A stretch of DNA of 8,646 bases from Anaerolineales bacterium (GCA_016928525.1 JAFGKO010000298.1:1-8646); one strand, 5' to 3'. Positions 1 to 5,236 are shown, numbered from the stretch's first letter. The notes: generated by a model from the letters alone, not told the origin. Translations and numbers: made by a program.

Positions 1-1
1 G

Positions 2-400
2 AGTCGCGAAAGGTTGGGGGAGGTCCTGGCTTCATCCTTGAAGGAGAAGCAGCCTGACTTCCCGCCGGAGGCCTTCGATAAAGAGAAAAACAAACCTTTA
101 CGCGCGCCGGTCGTCATCGCTGTAGGCGTGGATAAACCGGTAGAGCCCAAAGTTATTCAAGTGGAAAATATTTGTGCGGCGGCAGCGGCAGTGGAAAACT
201 TGCTAATCGCTGCGCATGCTGAGGGCTTGGGAGCCAAATGGCGGACTGGCGGCCCGGCCAACGACCCCAGGGTCAAACAATTCCTGGGTTTCGAACCAGA
301 CCAGTACCTGATCGCGTTTTTATATATCGGCTATCCCGAATTCGAGCCTGCGCCCATCGAGCGCCCATCCTTCGAGGACCGGACAGTTTGGATGGAGTGA
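2..400 (+). CDS. Nitroreductase family protein, C-terminal part (5' end outside window)
   Basis: The reading frame is open from the first bases of the window to the TGA at 398-400, so the gene starts upstream and about 132 C-terminal residues are visible. A TTG at 14 is an in-frame leucine codon, not a credible start. The protein resembles the FMN-dependent nitroreductase superfamily (YdjA/NfnB-like), which reduces nitro compounds, quinones or related substrates with NAD(P)H. Supporting segments are the core strand APVVIAVGVD, the helix with ENICAAAAAVENLLIAAHAEGLGAKW, broken here as ENICAAAAAVENLL then IAAHAEGLGAKW, the GG(P/D) turn after it, and the closing LIAFLYIGYPE strand. These are the family's dimer and flavin-pocket elements. 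The substrate cannot be told. The next gene is convergent with only 4 bases between stop codons, and no terminator is visible between them. Confidence 0.88.
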   Translation, partial: SRERLGEVLASSLKEKQPDFPPEAFDKEKNKPLRAPVVIAVGVDKPVEPKVIQVENICAAAAAVENLLIAAHAEGLGAKWRTGGPANDPRVKQFLGFEPDQYLIAFLYIGYPEFEPAPIERPSFEDRTVWME

Positions 401-404
401 AACA

Positions 405-785
405 TTAGCTTTCGTTGACTTTGTACCCTGCTGTTCTCAACGCTTCTTTCGCAGCCCGAACCTGCTCACGTTTCACCAGGATGTAATCCGTGTCGAAAGT
501 GGACAGCGCGAAAATCGAAACCTTTGCCTCGGCCAATACACTGGCAATCCCCGCCAAGATGCCAACCAGGCTGAACTCCAACGACCCCTCTACCTTGAAG
601 CAGGCCCAGCCCGTATCGGACCTGTCACTCCCGATCTGAACCGAATCGGGCAACACCAGCGAGGTTTCATCGTCCGTACGTACGATGGCAAAAAAGGGAC
701 TATGCAAAGCTGATGTGGGAATTTCCGTGTTCGGTCCCAGGCGGTGAAGGGTGAATGTCCCCTCGAGCAGGGTTAGGGTTAGCAT
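405..785 (-). CDS. Small ACT-domain protein (ACT_7/CASTOR-like family)
   Basis: A 126-residue soluble protein. The N-terminal part (about residues 3-50: LTLLEGTFTLHRL, then FFAIVRTDDETSLVLPD) and the C-terminal ACT fold (about 58-120: GWACFKVEGSLEF, LVGILAGIASVLAEAKVSI, STFDTDYILVK) match the two-part small ACT proteins common in bacteria. ACT domains usually bind amino acids and act as sensors; the ligand here is unknown. The frame is open up to 848, but the ATG at 785 is preferred. Homologues, as I recall them, begin at this point, and the extra 21 codons would be encoded by the palindrome at 812-881. There is no Shine-Dalgarno before 785. A TGTTATAAT extended -10 ends 11 bases upstream, so the mRNA could be nearly leaderless. 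The gene follows a DUF302 gene on the same strand. Confidence 0.85.
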   Translation of the reverse strand: MLTLTLLEGTFTLHRLGPNTEIPTSALHSPFFAIVRTDDETSLVLPDSVQIGSDRSDTGWACFKVEGSLEFSLVGILAGIASVLAEAKVSIFALSTFDTDYILVKREQVRAAKEALRTAGYKVNES

Positions 786-795
786 GATATGGTCG

Positions 796-804
796 ATTAT
801 AACA
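796..804 (-). promoter_or_regulatory. Candidate extended -10 promoter for the ACT-domain gene
   Basis: On the minus strand the sequence reads TGTTATAAT, a perfect extended -10 (TGnTATAAT). No good -35 hexamer lies 16-18 bases upstream; that position falls in the arm of the palindrome at 867-881/812-826. Transcription would start around 786-790, giving a leader of only a few bases before the ATG at 785. This agrees with the absence of a Shine-Dalgarno site there. Confidence 0.4.
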
Positions 805-811
805 ATGCAAA

Positions 812-881
812 AGACCTGACAGGTTTTTGCAGAGCACTTCATCCTCATAACGAAGTGCAGGGGTGGAAACCTGTCAGGTCT
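812..881. repeat. Composite palindrome between DUF302 and ACT genes
   Basis: Two perfectly complementary 15-base arms, AGACCTGACAGGTTT (812-826) and AAACCTGTCAGGTCT (867-881), enclose a second perfect pair, GCACTTC (834-840) and GAAGTGC (852-858), with an 11-base loop. Each outer arm is itself a near-palindrome, ACCTG-N-CAGGT. The element lies entirely between the DUF302 stop and the ACT start, so it could fold in the DUF302 transcript and stop or protect it. On the minus strand the stem is followed by TTTT only, a weak U-tract. Similar ACCTGNCAGGT palindromes are, from memory, frequent in intergenic DNA of Chloroflexi; copy number in this genome cannot be seen here. Confidence 0.8.
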
Positions 882-889
882 GGTAGTTT

Positions 890-1276
890 CTAAACGCCCT
901 CGACCACCTTCTTTAATTTGGCTCTGACCCGTTCAGCTACTTTGCCCAGAGATTCGTTTTCCACCGCCTGCATGGATGCAATTGGATCAATGGCAGAGAC
1001 AAGCGTTTTGCCATTGTCGGCCTCCTGCACGACCACATTGCAGGGCAGCATCAGGCCGATATGTGGTTCTGCTTGTAACGCTTGGTATGCAAACGGCGGA
1101 TTACAGGCCCCCAGAATGCGATAATTGCGAAAGTCTACATCCAGTTTCTTTTTGAGTGTGGCCTTGACATCGATCTCGGTCAACACACCAAAGCCTTCTT
1201 TCTTAAGTTCTTCTGTTACGCGGATAATGGCATCCTCAAAAGATTGGTCGATGGTTTTGGAAAAATAATAGCTCAT
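890..1276 (-). CDS. DUF302 family protein
   Basis: A 128-residue soluble protein. The DUF302 core spans roughly residues 30-100, with the typical signature RILGACNPPFAYQAL followed by IGLMLPCNVVV. The two cysteines of the family, C58 in GACNP and C79 in LPCNV, are present. The biochemical role of DUF302 is not established. Members often sit near redox, sulfur or metal genes, and the paired cysteines suggest a thiol or metal site, which is inference. The ATG at 1276 is chosen over the upstream in-frame ATG at 1315 because a GAGGAGA Shine-Dalgarno lies just before it and the family signature begins right after (MSYYFSKTID). The ACT-domain gene lies downstream on the same strand, 104 bases away and separated by the palindrome at 812-881, so co-transcription is uncertain. 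Confidence 0.92.
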   Translation of the reverse strand: MSYYFSKTIDQSFEDAIIRVTEELKKEGFGVLTEIDVKATLKKKLDVDFRNYRILGACNPPFAYQALQAEPHIGLMLPCNVVVQEADNGKTLVSAIDPIASMQAVENESLGKVAERVRAKLKKVVEGV

Positions 1277-1342
1277 GTGAATCTCCTCGGTTTTTCTGTC
1301 CCTCATTTGATGCAAAAAAGTGGATTTGGTTGCACTTTTGGA

Positions 1343-1373
1343 TTTACAGAGTACTGCGTAAATATCTGAACCA
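1343..1373 (+). repeat. Direct repeat, copy A (upstream of HhH gene)
   Basis: The 31-base segment from TTTACAGAGTACTGCG through TGAACCA matches 1989-2019 at 29 of 31 positions and in the same orientation. The similarity continues weakly beyond it: GCAAGAAGCAGT at 1424 compares with GCAGGAAGCGGT at 2059, at offsets of 81 and 70 bases. The copy lies between the start of the DUF302 gene and the promoter of the HhH gene. It is probably a dispersed intergenic repeat, as TGAACCAGG-type intergenic repeats are common in some bacteria. Confidence 0.75.
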
Positions 1374-1438
1374 AAATCCTGGCGTTTGAAGGTAAACCAT
1401 TGGATACAAGTTCAGATAAAGATGCAAGAAGCAGTGAA

Positions 1439-1467
1439 TTGACAGTCCGTCCCTTTTCTCGTATAAC
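1439..1467 (+). promoter_or_regulatory. Sigma-70 promoter of the HhH membrane protein gene
   Basis: A perfect -35 TTGACA (1439-1444) and a -10 TATAAC (1462-1467) are separated by 17 bases. Transcription would start near 1474, leaving a leader of about 28 bases that contains the Shine-Dalgarno GGGAGGT before the GTG at 1502. Confidence 0.75.
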
Positions 1468-1501
1468 TGTTACATCTCAAACTTCTACCGGGAGGTAAAA
1501 C

Positions 1502-1924
1502 GTGTACGCACTCTACTTGTTATCGGAAGAAGGTCCAAATGCCAGCCTGTCCTGGCTGTTGTGGATTGCACTGGGATTCTTTTTCTTGATGGTCGTCGTC
1601 GGCTGGCTGACCAGCCGCAATAAGGGGAGCAAGCCCGAGGTCCGGCATGAGGCGCACGAGGAAAAGAAGCCTGCAGATGACCTGACGGTGCTGGAAGGCA
1701 TCGGTCCAAAAGTTGCAAAAGTCCTGAATGAAGCAGGGATTGCGTCATTTGCCGACCTCGCCCATGCGCAGGCTGTCAAAGTCCAGGAGACGCTGAATGC
1801 AGCTGGTATGCAGATGATGAACCCGGAAGGCTGGATCGAGCAGGCTAAGCTGGCTGCTAAGGGCGATATGGAGGGGCTGGCAAAACTTCAGGATGAGCTT
1901 AAGGGCGGCCGCAAAGCCAGTTAG
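1502..1924 (+). CDS. Membrane-anchored helix-hairpin-helix domain protein
   Basis: A 140-residue protein starting at GTG 1502, with a strong GGGAGGT ribosome site 6 bases upstream. Residues 16-37 form one hydrophobic segment (LSWLLWIALGFFFLMVVVGW) followed by basic residues RNKGSK, so the N-terminus is likely outside and the rest cytoplasmic. A charged linker (38-58) leads to a helix-hairpin-helix unit at about 60-105, with the hairpin LEGIGPKVAKVLNEAGI and the second helix FADLAHA. The tail (109-140) is helical and charged. This resembles the HhH/DUF4332-type domain, which in other proteins binds DNA non-specifically or mediates protein contacts. Function is unknown. It is a single-gene unit with its own promoter and terminator, bracketed by direct repeats at 1343-1373 and 1989-2019. 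Confidence 0.88.
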   Translation: MYALYLLSEEGPNASLSWLLWIALGFFFLMVVVGWLTSRNKGSKPEVRHEAHEEKKPADDLTVLEGIGPKVAKVLNEAGIASFADLAHAQAVKVQETLNAAGMQMMNPEGWIEQAKLAAKGDMEGLAKLQDELKGGRKAS

Positions 1925-1942
1925 ATGATTTTTTAAATGATG

Positions 1943-1980
1943 AAAAGCGTCCAGCGATAGTTTTGCCGGATGCTTTTTGT
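1943..1980. terminator. Intrinsic terminator after the HhH gene, possibly bidirectional
   Basis: A 10-bp stem with one G-T pair, AAAAGCGTCC (1943-1952) and GGATGCTTTT (1968-1977), has a 15-base loop. On the plus strand it is followed by T, G, T and more T-rich sequence. It lies 19 bases after the HhH stop codon. Read on the minus strand the stem ends in TTTTC and could also stop transcripts of the convergent gene at 2090-2608. Confidence 0.75.
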
Positions 1981-1988
1981 TTACTTGT

Positions 1989-2019
1989 TTTACAGAGTAC
2001 TGCGCAAATATTTGAACCA
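1989..2019 (+). repeat. Direct repeat, copy B (downstream of HhH gene)
   Basis: It matches copy A at 1343-1373 at 29 of 31 bases, same orientation, start to start 646 bases apart. It begins 9 bases after the terminator of the HhH gene and is followed by TTTCAGGATTTAC, giving the TGAACCAGG...CAGGATTTA pattern that I recall from dispersed intergenic repeats in other bacteria. Confidence 0.75.
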
Positions 2020-2089
2020 GGGTTTCAGGATTTACGGGCAATTCAAGACAAGAAATTTGCAGGAAGCGGTAGAAATGCGAGGCAGCCTT

Positions 2090-2608
2090 TTAGAACCGCA
2101 GATACCTGGCAATGGCCATCCCAACCGTAGCCAGGATGAGAAAGGTAGCGTTCAGCATGCCGCCAATCGCCAGCGCTTTTCCCAGGCTTTGCAGGCGGGA
2201 AGCCTGCTCAGGGGAAGGCGGCGTGCCCTGTGCCTGGATTTGCCCGCCAAGTTGAGCCATGGCATTGGAGTTGCGGCCTTGGAATACGCCGGCAATTAAA
2301 CCCAGAAAGGCGAACCCGGCGGCAACTCCAAAGCCAATGCCCGGCCCGGAATGCATCCAGGCCGATGTAAATCCGTCTGAGTCGATCCAGTAAAGGATTT
2401 GGCCTGCAATGACAGTAGTCAAAGCCGCAGTCCACATCACCAGATTGAATTTGGTCTGCCTCATGAAGTGACGCATGAAACCCTGCCCGGCTTCTTTCGT
2501 GGCGCCGACAGTTGGGCTGATGAAGAAGGTCAGCATCAGCGCTGCGCCGACCCAGAATACACCCGAAATGATGTGTAACAGGCGAAGAACGATCATGAGA
2601 TAATTCAT
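2090..2608 (-). CDS. Four-helix integral membrane protein (CopD/DUF2269-like)
   Basis: A 172-residue hydrophobic protein with four predicted membrane helices at about residues 6-30, 55-75, 89-110 and 145-168. A soluble loop rich in Q, S and P lies at 112-142 between helices 3 and 4. Helix 1 carries the LRLLHIISGVFWVGAALML pattern, with H12, a G and a W. This pattern recurs in small CopD-like, DUF2269 and related membrane proteins, some of which bind haem or copper. Only H12 is an obvious candidate ligand, so cofactor binding is unproven. The ATG at 2608 is supported by AAGGAG five bases upstream; a further ATG four codons in is less well placed. It is probably monocistronic, read from a promoter at about 2654-2683 and converging on the HhH gene. 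Confidence 0.85.
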   Translation of the reverse strand: MNYLMIVLRLLHIISGVFWVGAALMLTFFISPTVGATKEAGQGFMRHFMRQTKFNLVMWTAALTTVIAGQILYWIDSDGFTSAWMHSGPGIGFGVAAGFAFLGLIAGVFQGRNSNAMAQLGGQIQAQGTPPSPEQASRLQSLGKALAIGGMLNATFLILATVGMAIARYLRF

Positions 2609-2653
2609 ATAGGCTCCTTATAAAGACCAATAAAATAGGACAATATTTATCTG

Positions 2654-2683
2654 ATTATATAACCATTTGATACAAAGTGCTAA
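2654..2683 (-). promoter_or_regulatory. Candidate promoter of the four-helix membrane protein gene
   Basis: On the minus strand a perfect -10 TATAAT (2659-2654) lies 18 bases after a TTAGCA (2683-2678), a four-of-six match to the -35 consensus. The leader would be about 40 bases. The spacer contains TTTGTATCAAATG, which recurs in variant form upstream of two neighbouring genes. Confidence 0.5.
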
Positions 2684-2705
2684 TTAAAGTTGGACAATAG
2701 GTTAA

Positions 2706-2912
2706 GGAGGCCATTACCCACAGGAGTGCGGGAACGTTCAGTTAGACGGAAGTGGCGCACATCTCGTTGCTTCCAGTGGAGATGGACTCGCGCGGATATT
2801 TCTCTTACGCATTGATGACTTGCTGACTCTCGCTTGCTCCCGTGTGACGCGCCTGTTTACAACCGAGGAATGCCGGAAGTATTTGCACGTGGAGCAATGT
2901 CCTGCGCCTTAG
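2706..2912 (+). pseudogene. C-terminal relic of a WD40-repeat protein
   Basis: A 68-codon frame without a plausible start runs from just after a TAA (2703-2705) to TAG (2910-2912). Its translation reads like the end of a large WD40-repeat protein. First comes a last blade, LDGSGAHLVASSGDGLARIF (LVASSGDG...ARI, the usual strand with GDG turn), then LLRIDDLLTLACSRVTRLFT and TEECRKYLHVEQCPAP before the stop. This L..LA.SRVTR.LT.EEC..YLH.E.CP tail is one I recognise from long WD40 proteins, often with an N-terminal NTPase or caspase-like domain, in Chloroflexi and cyanobacteria. Such proteins are several hundred residues or more, so nearly all the gene is gone. The remaining frame has no internal stop, suggesting recent decay or truncation. 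The upstream boundary is uncertain; family resemblance is clear only from about 2736. Confidence 0.72.
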
Positions 2913-2939
2913 CAGATACCTCCAACTTCTATTACCAAA

Positions 2940-2972
2940 AAACATCCGAAATCTTTCTGGCTTCGGATGTTT
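2940..2972. terminator. Bidirectional intrinsic terminator
   Basis: A perfect 11-bp stem, AAACATCCGAA (2940-2950) and TTCGGATGTTT (2962-2972), has an 11-base loop. On the minus strand the stem ends in a run of six T, the proper signal for the aminotransferase gene whose stop lies 32 bases before it. On the plus strand TTTCTTTTA follows, which would have served the WD40 gene now reduced to a relic. Confidence 0.85.
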
Positions 2973-2981
2973 CTTTTACCG

Positions 2982-3016
2982 ATCACTGCTTACTGAATAC
3001 TGTTTACTGATTACAG
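2982..3016. repeat. Degenerate 7-bp tandem repeat overlapping the aminotransferase stop
   Basis: Five consecutive heptamers read ATCACTG, CTTACTG, AATACTG, TTTACTG and ATTACAG on the plus strand, consensus NNTACTG. On the minus strand this is CAGTANN repeated. The array covers the last codons and the TAA stop (3006-3004) of the aminotransferase, so that stop is itself part of a repeat unit. Function is unknown; replication slippage is a simple explanation. Confidence 0.6.
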
Positions 3017-4356
3017 GCCTTATCCGTGATCTCCAGTGCCCTGTCCAGCACCTCCATCCCTTCCTGCAACTGCGCCTCGGTAATGATCAAGGGCGGGATG
3101 ATCAACACTGTGTGCCAGTGCGTGTACAGGAACAAGCCACTATCCAAACAGAACTTGCGCAGCGCAGTCATCTCTGGCGACGAGCCGTTCCAGGGGGCCA
3201 TCGGTTCCTTCGTCTTTCGATCTTTGACCAATTCCAGGATACCGAACAGCCCAATATTGCGGACTTCGCCCACCGATGGGTGACTCTCGCCCAGATCGGT
3301 CAGCATACGCTTCAAGACTGGACCCATGGCTGCCGCGTGCTCGACGATCTTGTCCTGCCTCATGACTTCGATATTCGCCACCACCGCCGCCAGTGAAACG
3401 GGATGCGAGGTGTACGTCAGCCCGGATTCGAAGACGCGCTCATCGAAAGCGGAAGCAATCTCGGGTCTCATGGCGACCGCGCCCAATGGCGCGTAAGCGG
3501 AAGTCAATCCCTTGGCCATGGTCATGATGTCGGGGACAACATCCCAGTGTTCGATGGCAAACCATTTGCCAGTGCGGCCAAAGCCAGCCATCACCTCGTC
3601 CGCAATCATGACGATGTCGTACTTGTCACACAACGCACGCACGCCCCGCATATAACCTTCGGGCGGGATGATGATGCCGTTCGTGCCAGTGACCGATTCC
3701 ATCAAAATGGCCGCGATGGTCTCCGGCCCTTCGTATCGGATGATCTCTTCGAGATGGTTGAGATAATCCTGCGCAAACTCAGTCTCGGGGATATCGGGAT
3801 TGGCGCGGTGAAAGGTCGAGCGGTAGCGATACGGATCCAGGAAATGCACCACGCCCGGCATGGTCAACGGCTCCCACATGTGACGGCGCGGGTCGCCGGT
3901 GGCAGCCATCGCGCCCATGGTTGCGCCGTGGTAGGAGCGGTAACGGGTCAGGATTTTATGTTTGCCGGTGTAGCCGCGGGCGAGTTTGATGGCGTTCTCG
4001 TTGGCGTCCGCTCCCCCCAACGTGAACAGGACCTTCGTCAAGGCCCGATGCGGGGTTACGTCCGCCACAGCTTTGCTGGCGATGGCCCGGATTTTGGTGG
4101 TCATGCTAGGAGCGGCGTAGGGCAGTTCCGCCGCCTGATCCTGCATGGCCTTGATGATGCGCTCGTCGCCGTGACCGGCATTGACGCACATCATCATCGA
4201 GTTGAAATCGAGATAGCGTTTGTCGCTGGTATCCCAGAAGTACACGCCCTTGGCGCGCTTCACCAGGATAGGATTGACTTTCGCCTGGGCTGACCAGGTG
4301 TAAAAGACGTGTTCTTTGGATAGTGGAAGGATTTCGTCATCAGGGAGATCGAACAT
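3004..4356 (-). CDS. Class III PLP-dependent aminotransferase
   Basis: A 450-residue cytosolic enzyme of the class III (fold type I) aminotransferases, the usual length for the family. It transfers an amino group from an omega- or alpha-amino donor to a keto acid using pyridoxal phosphate. Visible landmarks are the phosphate-binding GGADANENAIKLAR (114-127), SYHGATMGAM (141-150), the IADEVMAGFGRTG stretch (251-263) whose D253 pairs with the pyridine nitrogen, the Schiff-base lysine K282 in TMAKGLTSAYAPLG, and TYTSHPV (314-320). The overall pattern (HVFYTWSAQ near the start, GHGDERIIKAMQDQ) suggests the taurine/beta-alanine:pyruvate group, but substrate cannot be fixed by eye. The ATG at 4356 is preferred over the open frame to 4428, because it has GAGG upstream and the family N-terminus starts there. 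It is transcribed away from cooF and has its own terminator. Confidence 0.93.
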   Translation of the reverse strand: MFDLPDDEILPLSKEHVFYTWSAQAKVNPILVKRAKGVYFWDTSDKRYLDFNSMMMCVNAGHGDERIIKAMQDQAAELPYAAPSMTTKIRAIASKAVADVTPHRALTKVLFTLGGADANENAIKLARGYTGKHKILTRYRSYHGATMGAMAATGDPRRHMWEPLTMPGVVHFLDPYRYRSTFHRANPDIPETEFAQDYLNHLEEIIRYEGPETIAAILMESVTGTNGIIIPPEGYMRGVRALCDKYDIVMIADEVMAGFGRTGKWFAIEHWDVVPDIMTMAKGLTSAYAPLGAVAMRPEIASAFDERVFESGLTYTSHPVSLAAVVANIEVMRQDKIVEHAAAMGPVLKRMLTDLGESHPSVGEVRNIGLFGILELVKDRKTKEPMAPWNGSSPEMTALRKFCLDSGLFLYTHWHTVLIIPPLIITEAQLQEGMEVLDRALEITDKACNQ

Positions 4357-4434
4357 GGGAACCTCGGTTGGAGAAGTTTTTGAAAAGCAGACGAATCCTA
4401 TCACAAGGCAGCGTCCGCGTGCAAACAAGATGTG

Positions 4435-4453
4435 ACAATCTTCTCGAAATTGT
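4435..4453. promoter_or_regulatory. Candidate activator-site dyad upstream of the coo promoter
   Basis: ACAAT (4435-4439) and ATTGT (4449-4453) form an inverted repeat centred at 4444. This lies about 44 bases before the predicted start site near 4488 and abuts the -35 hexamer. That position suits a CRP/FNR-family activator, the family of the CO sensor CooA. The sequence does not match the known CooA or FNR consensus, so this rests on symmetry and position only. Confidence 0.25.
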
Positions 4454-4481
4454 TGACTTTTACATTTGAGAATCCTATACT
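4453..4481 (+). promoter_or_regulatory. Sigma-70 promoter of the cooF-cooS-flavoprotein operon
   Basis: A -35 TTGACT (4453-4458) and a -10 TATACT (4476-4481) are separated by exactly 17 bases, each matching the consensus at five of six positions. The predicted start is near 4488, leaving a leader of about 110 bases before the cooF ATG. The -10 is overlapped by an inverted repeat, CCTAT-ACTA-ATAGG (4474-4487), which could be an operator. Confidence 0.65.
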
Positions 4482-4487
4482 AATAGG
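4474..4487. promoter_or_regulatory. Small inverted repeat over the coo -10 box, possible operator
   Basis: CCTAT (4474-4478) and ATAGG (4483-4487) are complementary, separated by four bases, and cover the -10 hexamer and the bases just after it. A protein bound here would block the promoter. Five-base arms can occur by chance, so confidence is low. Confidence 0.25.
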
Positions 4488-4524
4488 TGTAGGGAGGAAA
4501 TTCAGTTGGTTTCTACAGGAGTGG

Positions 4525-4535
4525 AAAGGAGGTGA
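4525..4535 (+). promoter_or_regulatory. Very strong Shine-Dalgarno-like site not followed by a standard start codon
   Basis: AAAGGAGGTGA is close to a full complement of the 16S rRNA 3' end. It lies 62 bases upstream of the cooF ATG, and no ATG, GTG or TTG stands at normal spacing behind it. The GTG at 4532 is inside the site itself. An ATT at 4545 opens an 18-codon frame whose TGA (4599-4601) overlaps the cooF ATG as ATGA, but ATT starts are rare. It may be a ribosome standby site or a remnant. Confidence 0.4.
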
Positions 4536-4597
4536 AGACAACAGATTATTCGTTTGAGCGACTGTTTCAAATTTGGCTTGGAGAAAGGAACAGGCGT

Positions 4598-5233
4598 ATG
4601 AAGACAGTGTTCGTTCATCCCGAGCGCTGCATTGGCTGCAAACAATGCGAGATAGCCTGTGTGGTTGCTCATTCACAGACCAAAAATCTGTTTCTGTCCG
4701 TATTCGAAACCCCAGCGCCCAAACCCCGCATTCACGCTGAACCCGGTTTGACCCTGAATACAGCTTTTCCGAACAAATGCAGGCACTGCAACCCGGCTCC
4801 CTGCCTGAGCGTCTGCCCGACAGGAGCTATTCATCGTCCCAATGATTTCGGCGATATCGTCATGATCGAGGCCCACAAGTGCATTGCCTGCGGGATGTGC
4901 GCCATGGTATGTCCCTTCGATGTCATCACCTATTACCCGGTTGCAGCAGCGCCGAAAAAATCATCGGTGGCTGTTAAGTGCGATCATTGCATCGAACGAC
5001 AGCGTATGGATCTGATCCCTGCTTGTGTCGAGGCTTGCAAGGTCAATGCCCTTGAGTTTGGCGATATCAACGAACTGGCCAAAGCGGCACGCACGCGCTA
5101 CTCAGAGACGGTTTCGGTTGCCGTTGGGGAAATCGCGAGCGAGATGCTGGCCGTACCGGCCAACGTGAATGCCTGGCGCGGATATGGCGCTGCAGTCACA
5201 CATCTCAACGCTGACGGCAAGAAAGGAGAGTGA
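4598..5233 (+). CDS. cooF: CODH electron-transfer iron-sulfur protein CooF
   Basis: A 211-residue ferredoxin-like protein that would carry electrons between carbon monoxide dehydrogenase and a downstream acceptor in the cytoplasm. Sixteen cysteines form four [4Fe-4S] sites: C11-C14-C17-C21 (CIGCKQCEIAC), C61-C64-C69-C73 (CRHCNPAPCLSVCP), C95-C98-C101-C105 (CIACGMCAMVCP) and C128-C131-C143-C147. This is the four-cluster layout of the CooF/HycB/DmsB group. The N-terminus MKTVFVHPERCIGCKQCEIA is typical of CooF. The ATG at 4598 is chosen over the in-frame GTG at 4532 because family members begin here, and AAAGGA stands 8 bases upstream. It is the first gene of the operon, and cooS follows after only 3 bases, indicating tight co-expression. 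There is no membrane segment. A role with a hydrogenase is unlikely from this context. Confidence 0.95.
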   Translation: MKTVFVHPERCIGCKQCEIACVVAHSQTKNLFLSVFETPAPKPRIHAEPGLTLNTAFPNKCRHCNPAPCLSVCPTGAIHRPNDFGDIVMIEAHKCIACGMCAMVCPFDVITYYPVAAAPKKSSVAVKCDHCIERQRMDLIPACVEACKVNALEFGDINELAKAARTRYSETVSVAVGEIASEMLAVPANVNAWRGYGAAVTHLNADGKKGE

Positions 5234-5236
5234 GCC

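Noticed and set aside
1316..1339. Hairpin AAAAGTG...CACTTTT upstream of the DUF302 gene
   Set aside because: A 7-bp AT-rich stem with a 10-base loop; it follows no gene on the plus strand and is too weak to call a terminator or operator.
3403..4293. A 296-codon open frame on the plus strand
   Set aside because: It is antisense to the class III aminotransferase, has no recognisable motif and is rich in H, R, G and D as expected for a shadow of GC-rich coding DNA.
4357..4428. Aminotransferase start at 4428
   Set aside because: The extra 24 residues (MFARGRCLVIGF...) do not fit the family N-terminus, while the ATG at 4356 has GAGG upstream.
4532..4597. GTG 4532 as the cooF start, adding 22 residues
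   Set aside because: Family members begin at MKTVFV..PERCIGC; the extension is unlike CooF and the GTG lies within a Shine-Dalgarno-like sequence. Kept only as an alternative.
4401..4676. A 91-codon minus-strand frame covering the gap between the aminotransferase and cooF
   Set aside because: It overlaps the coo promoter and the start of cooF and shows no family features.
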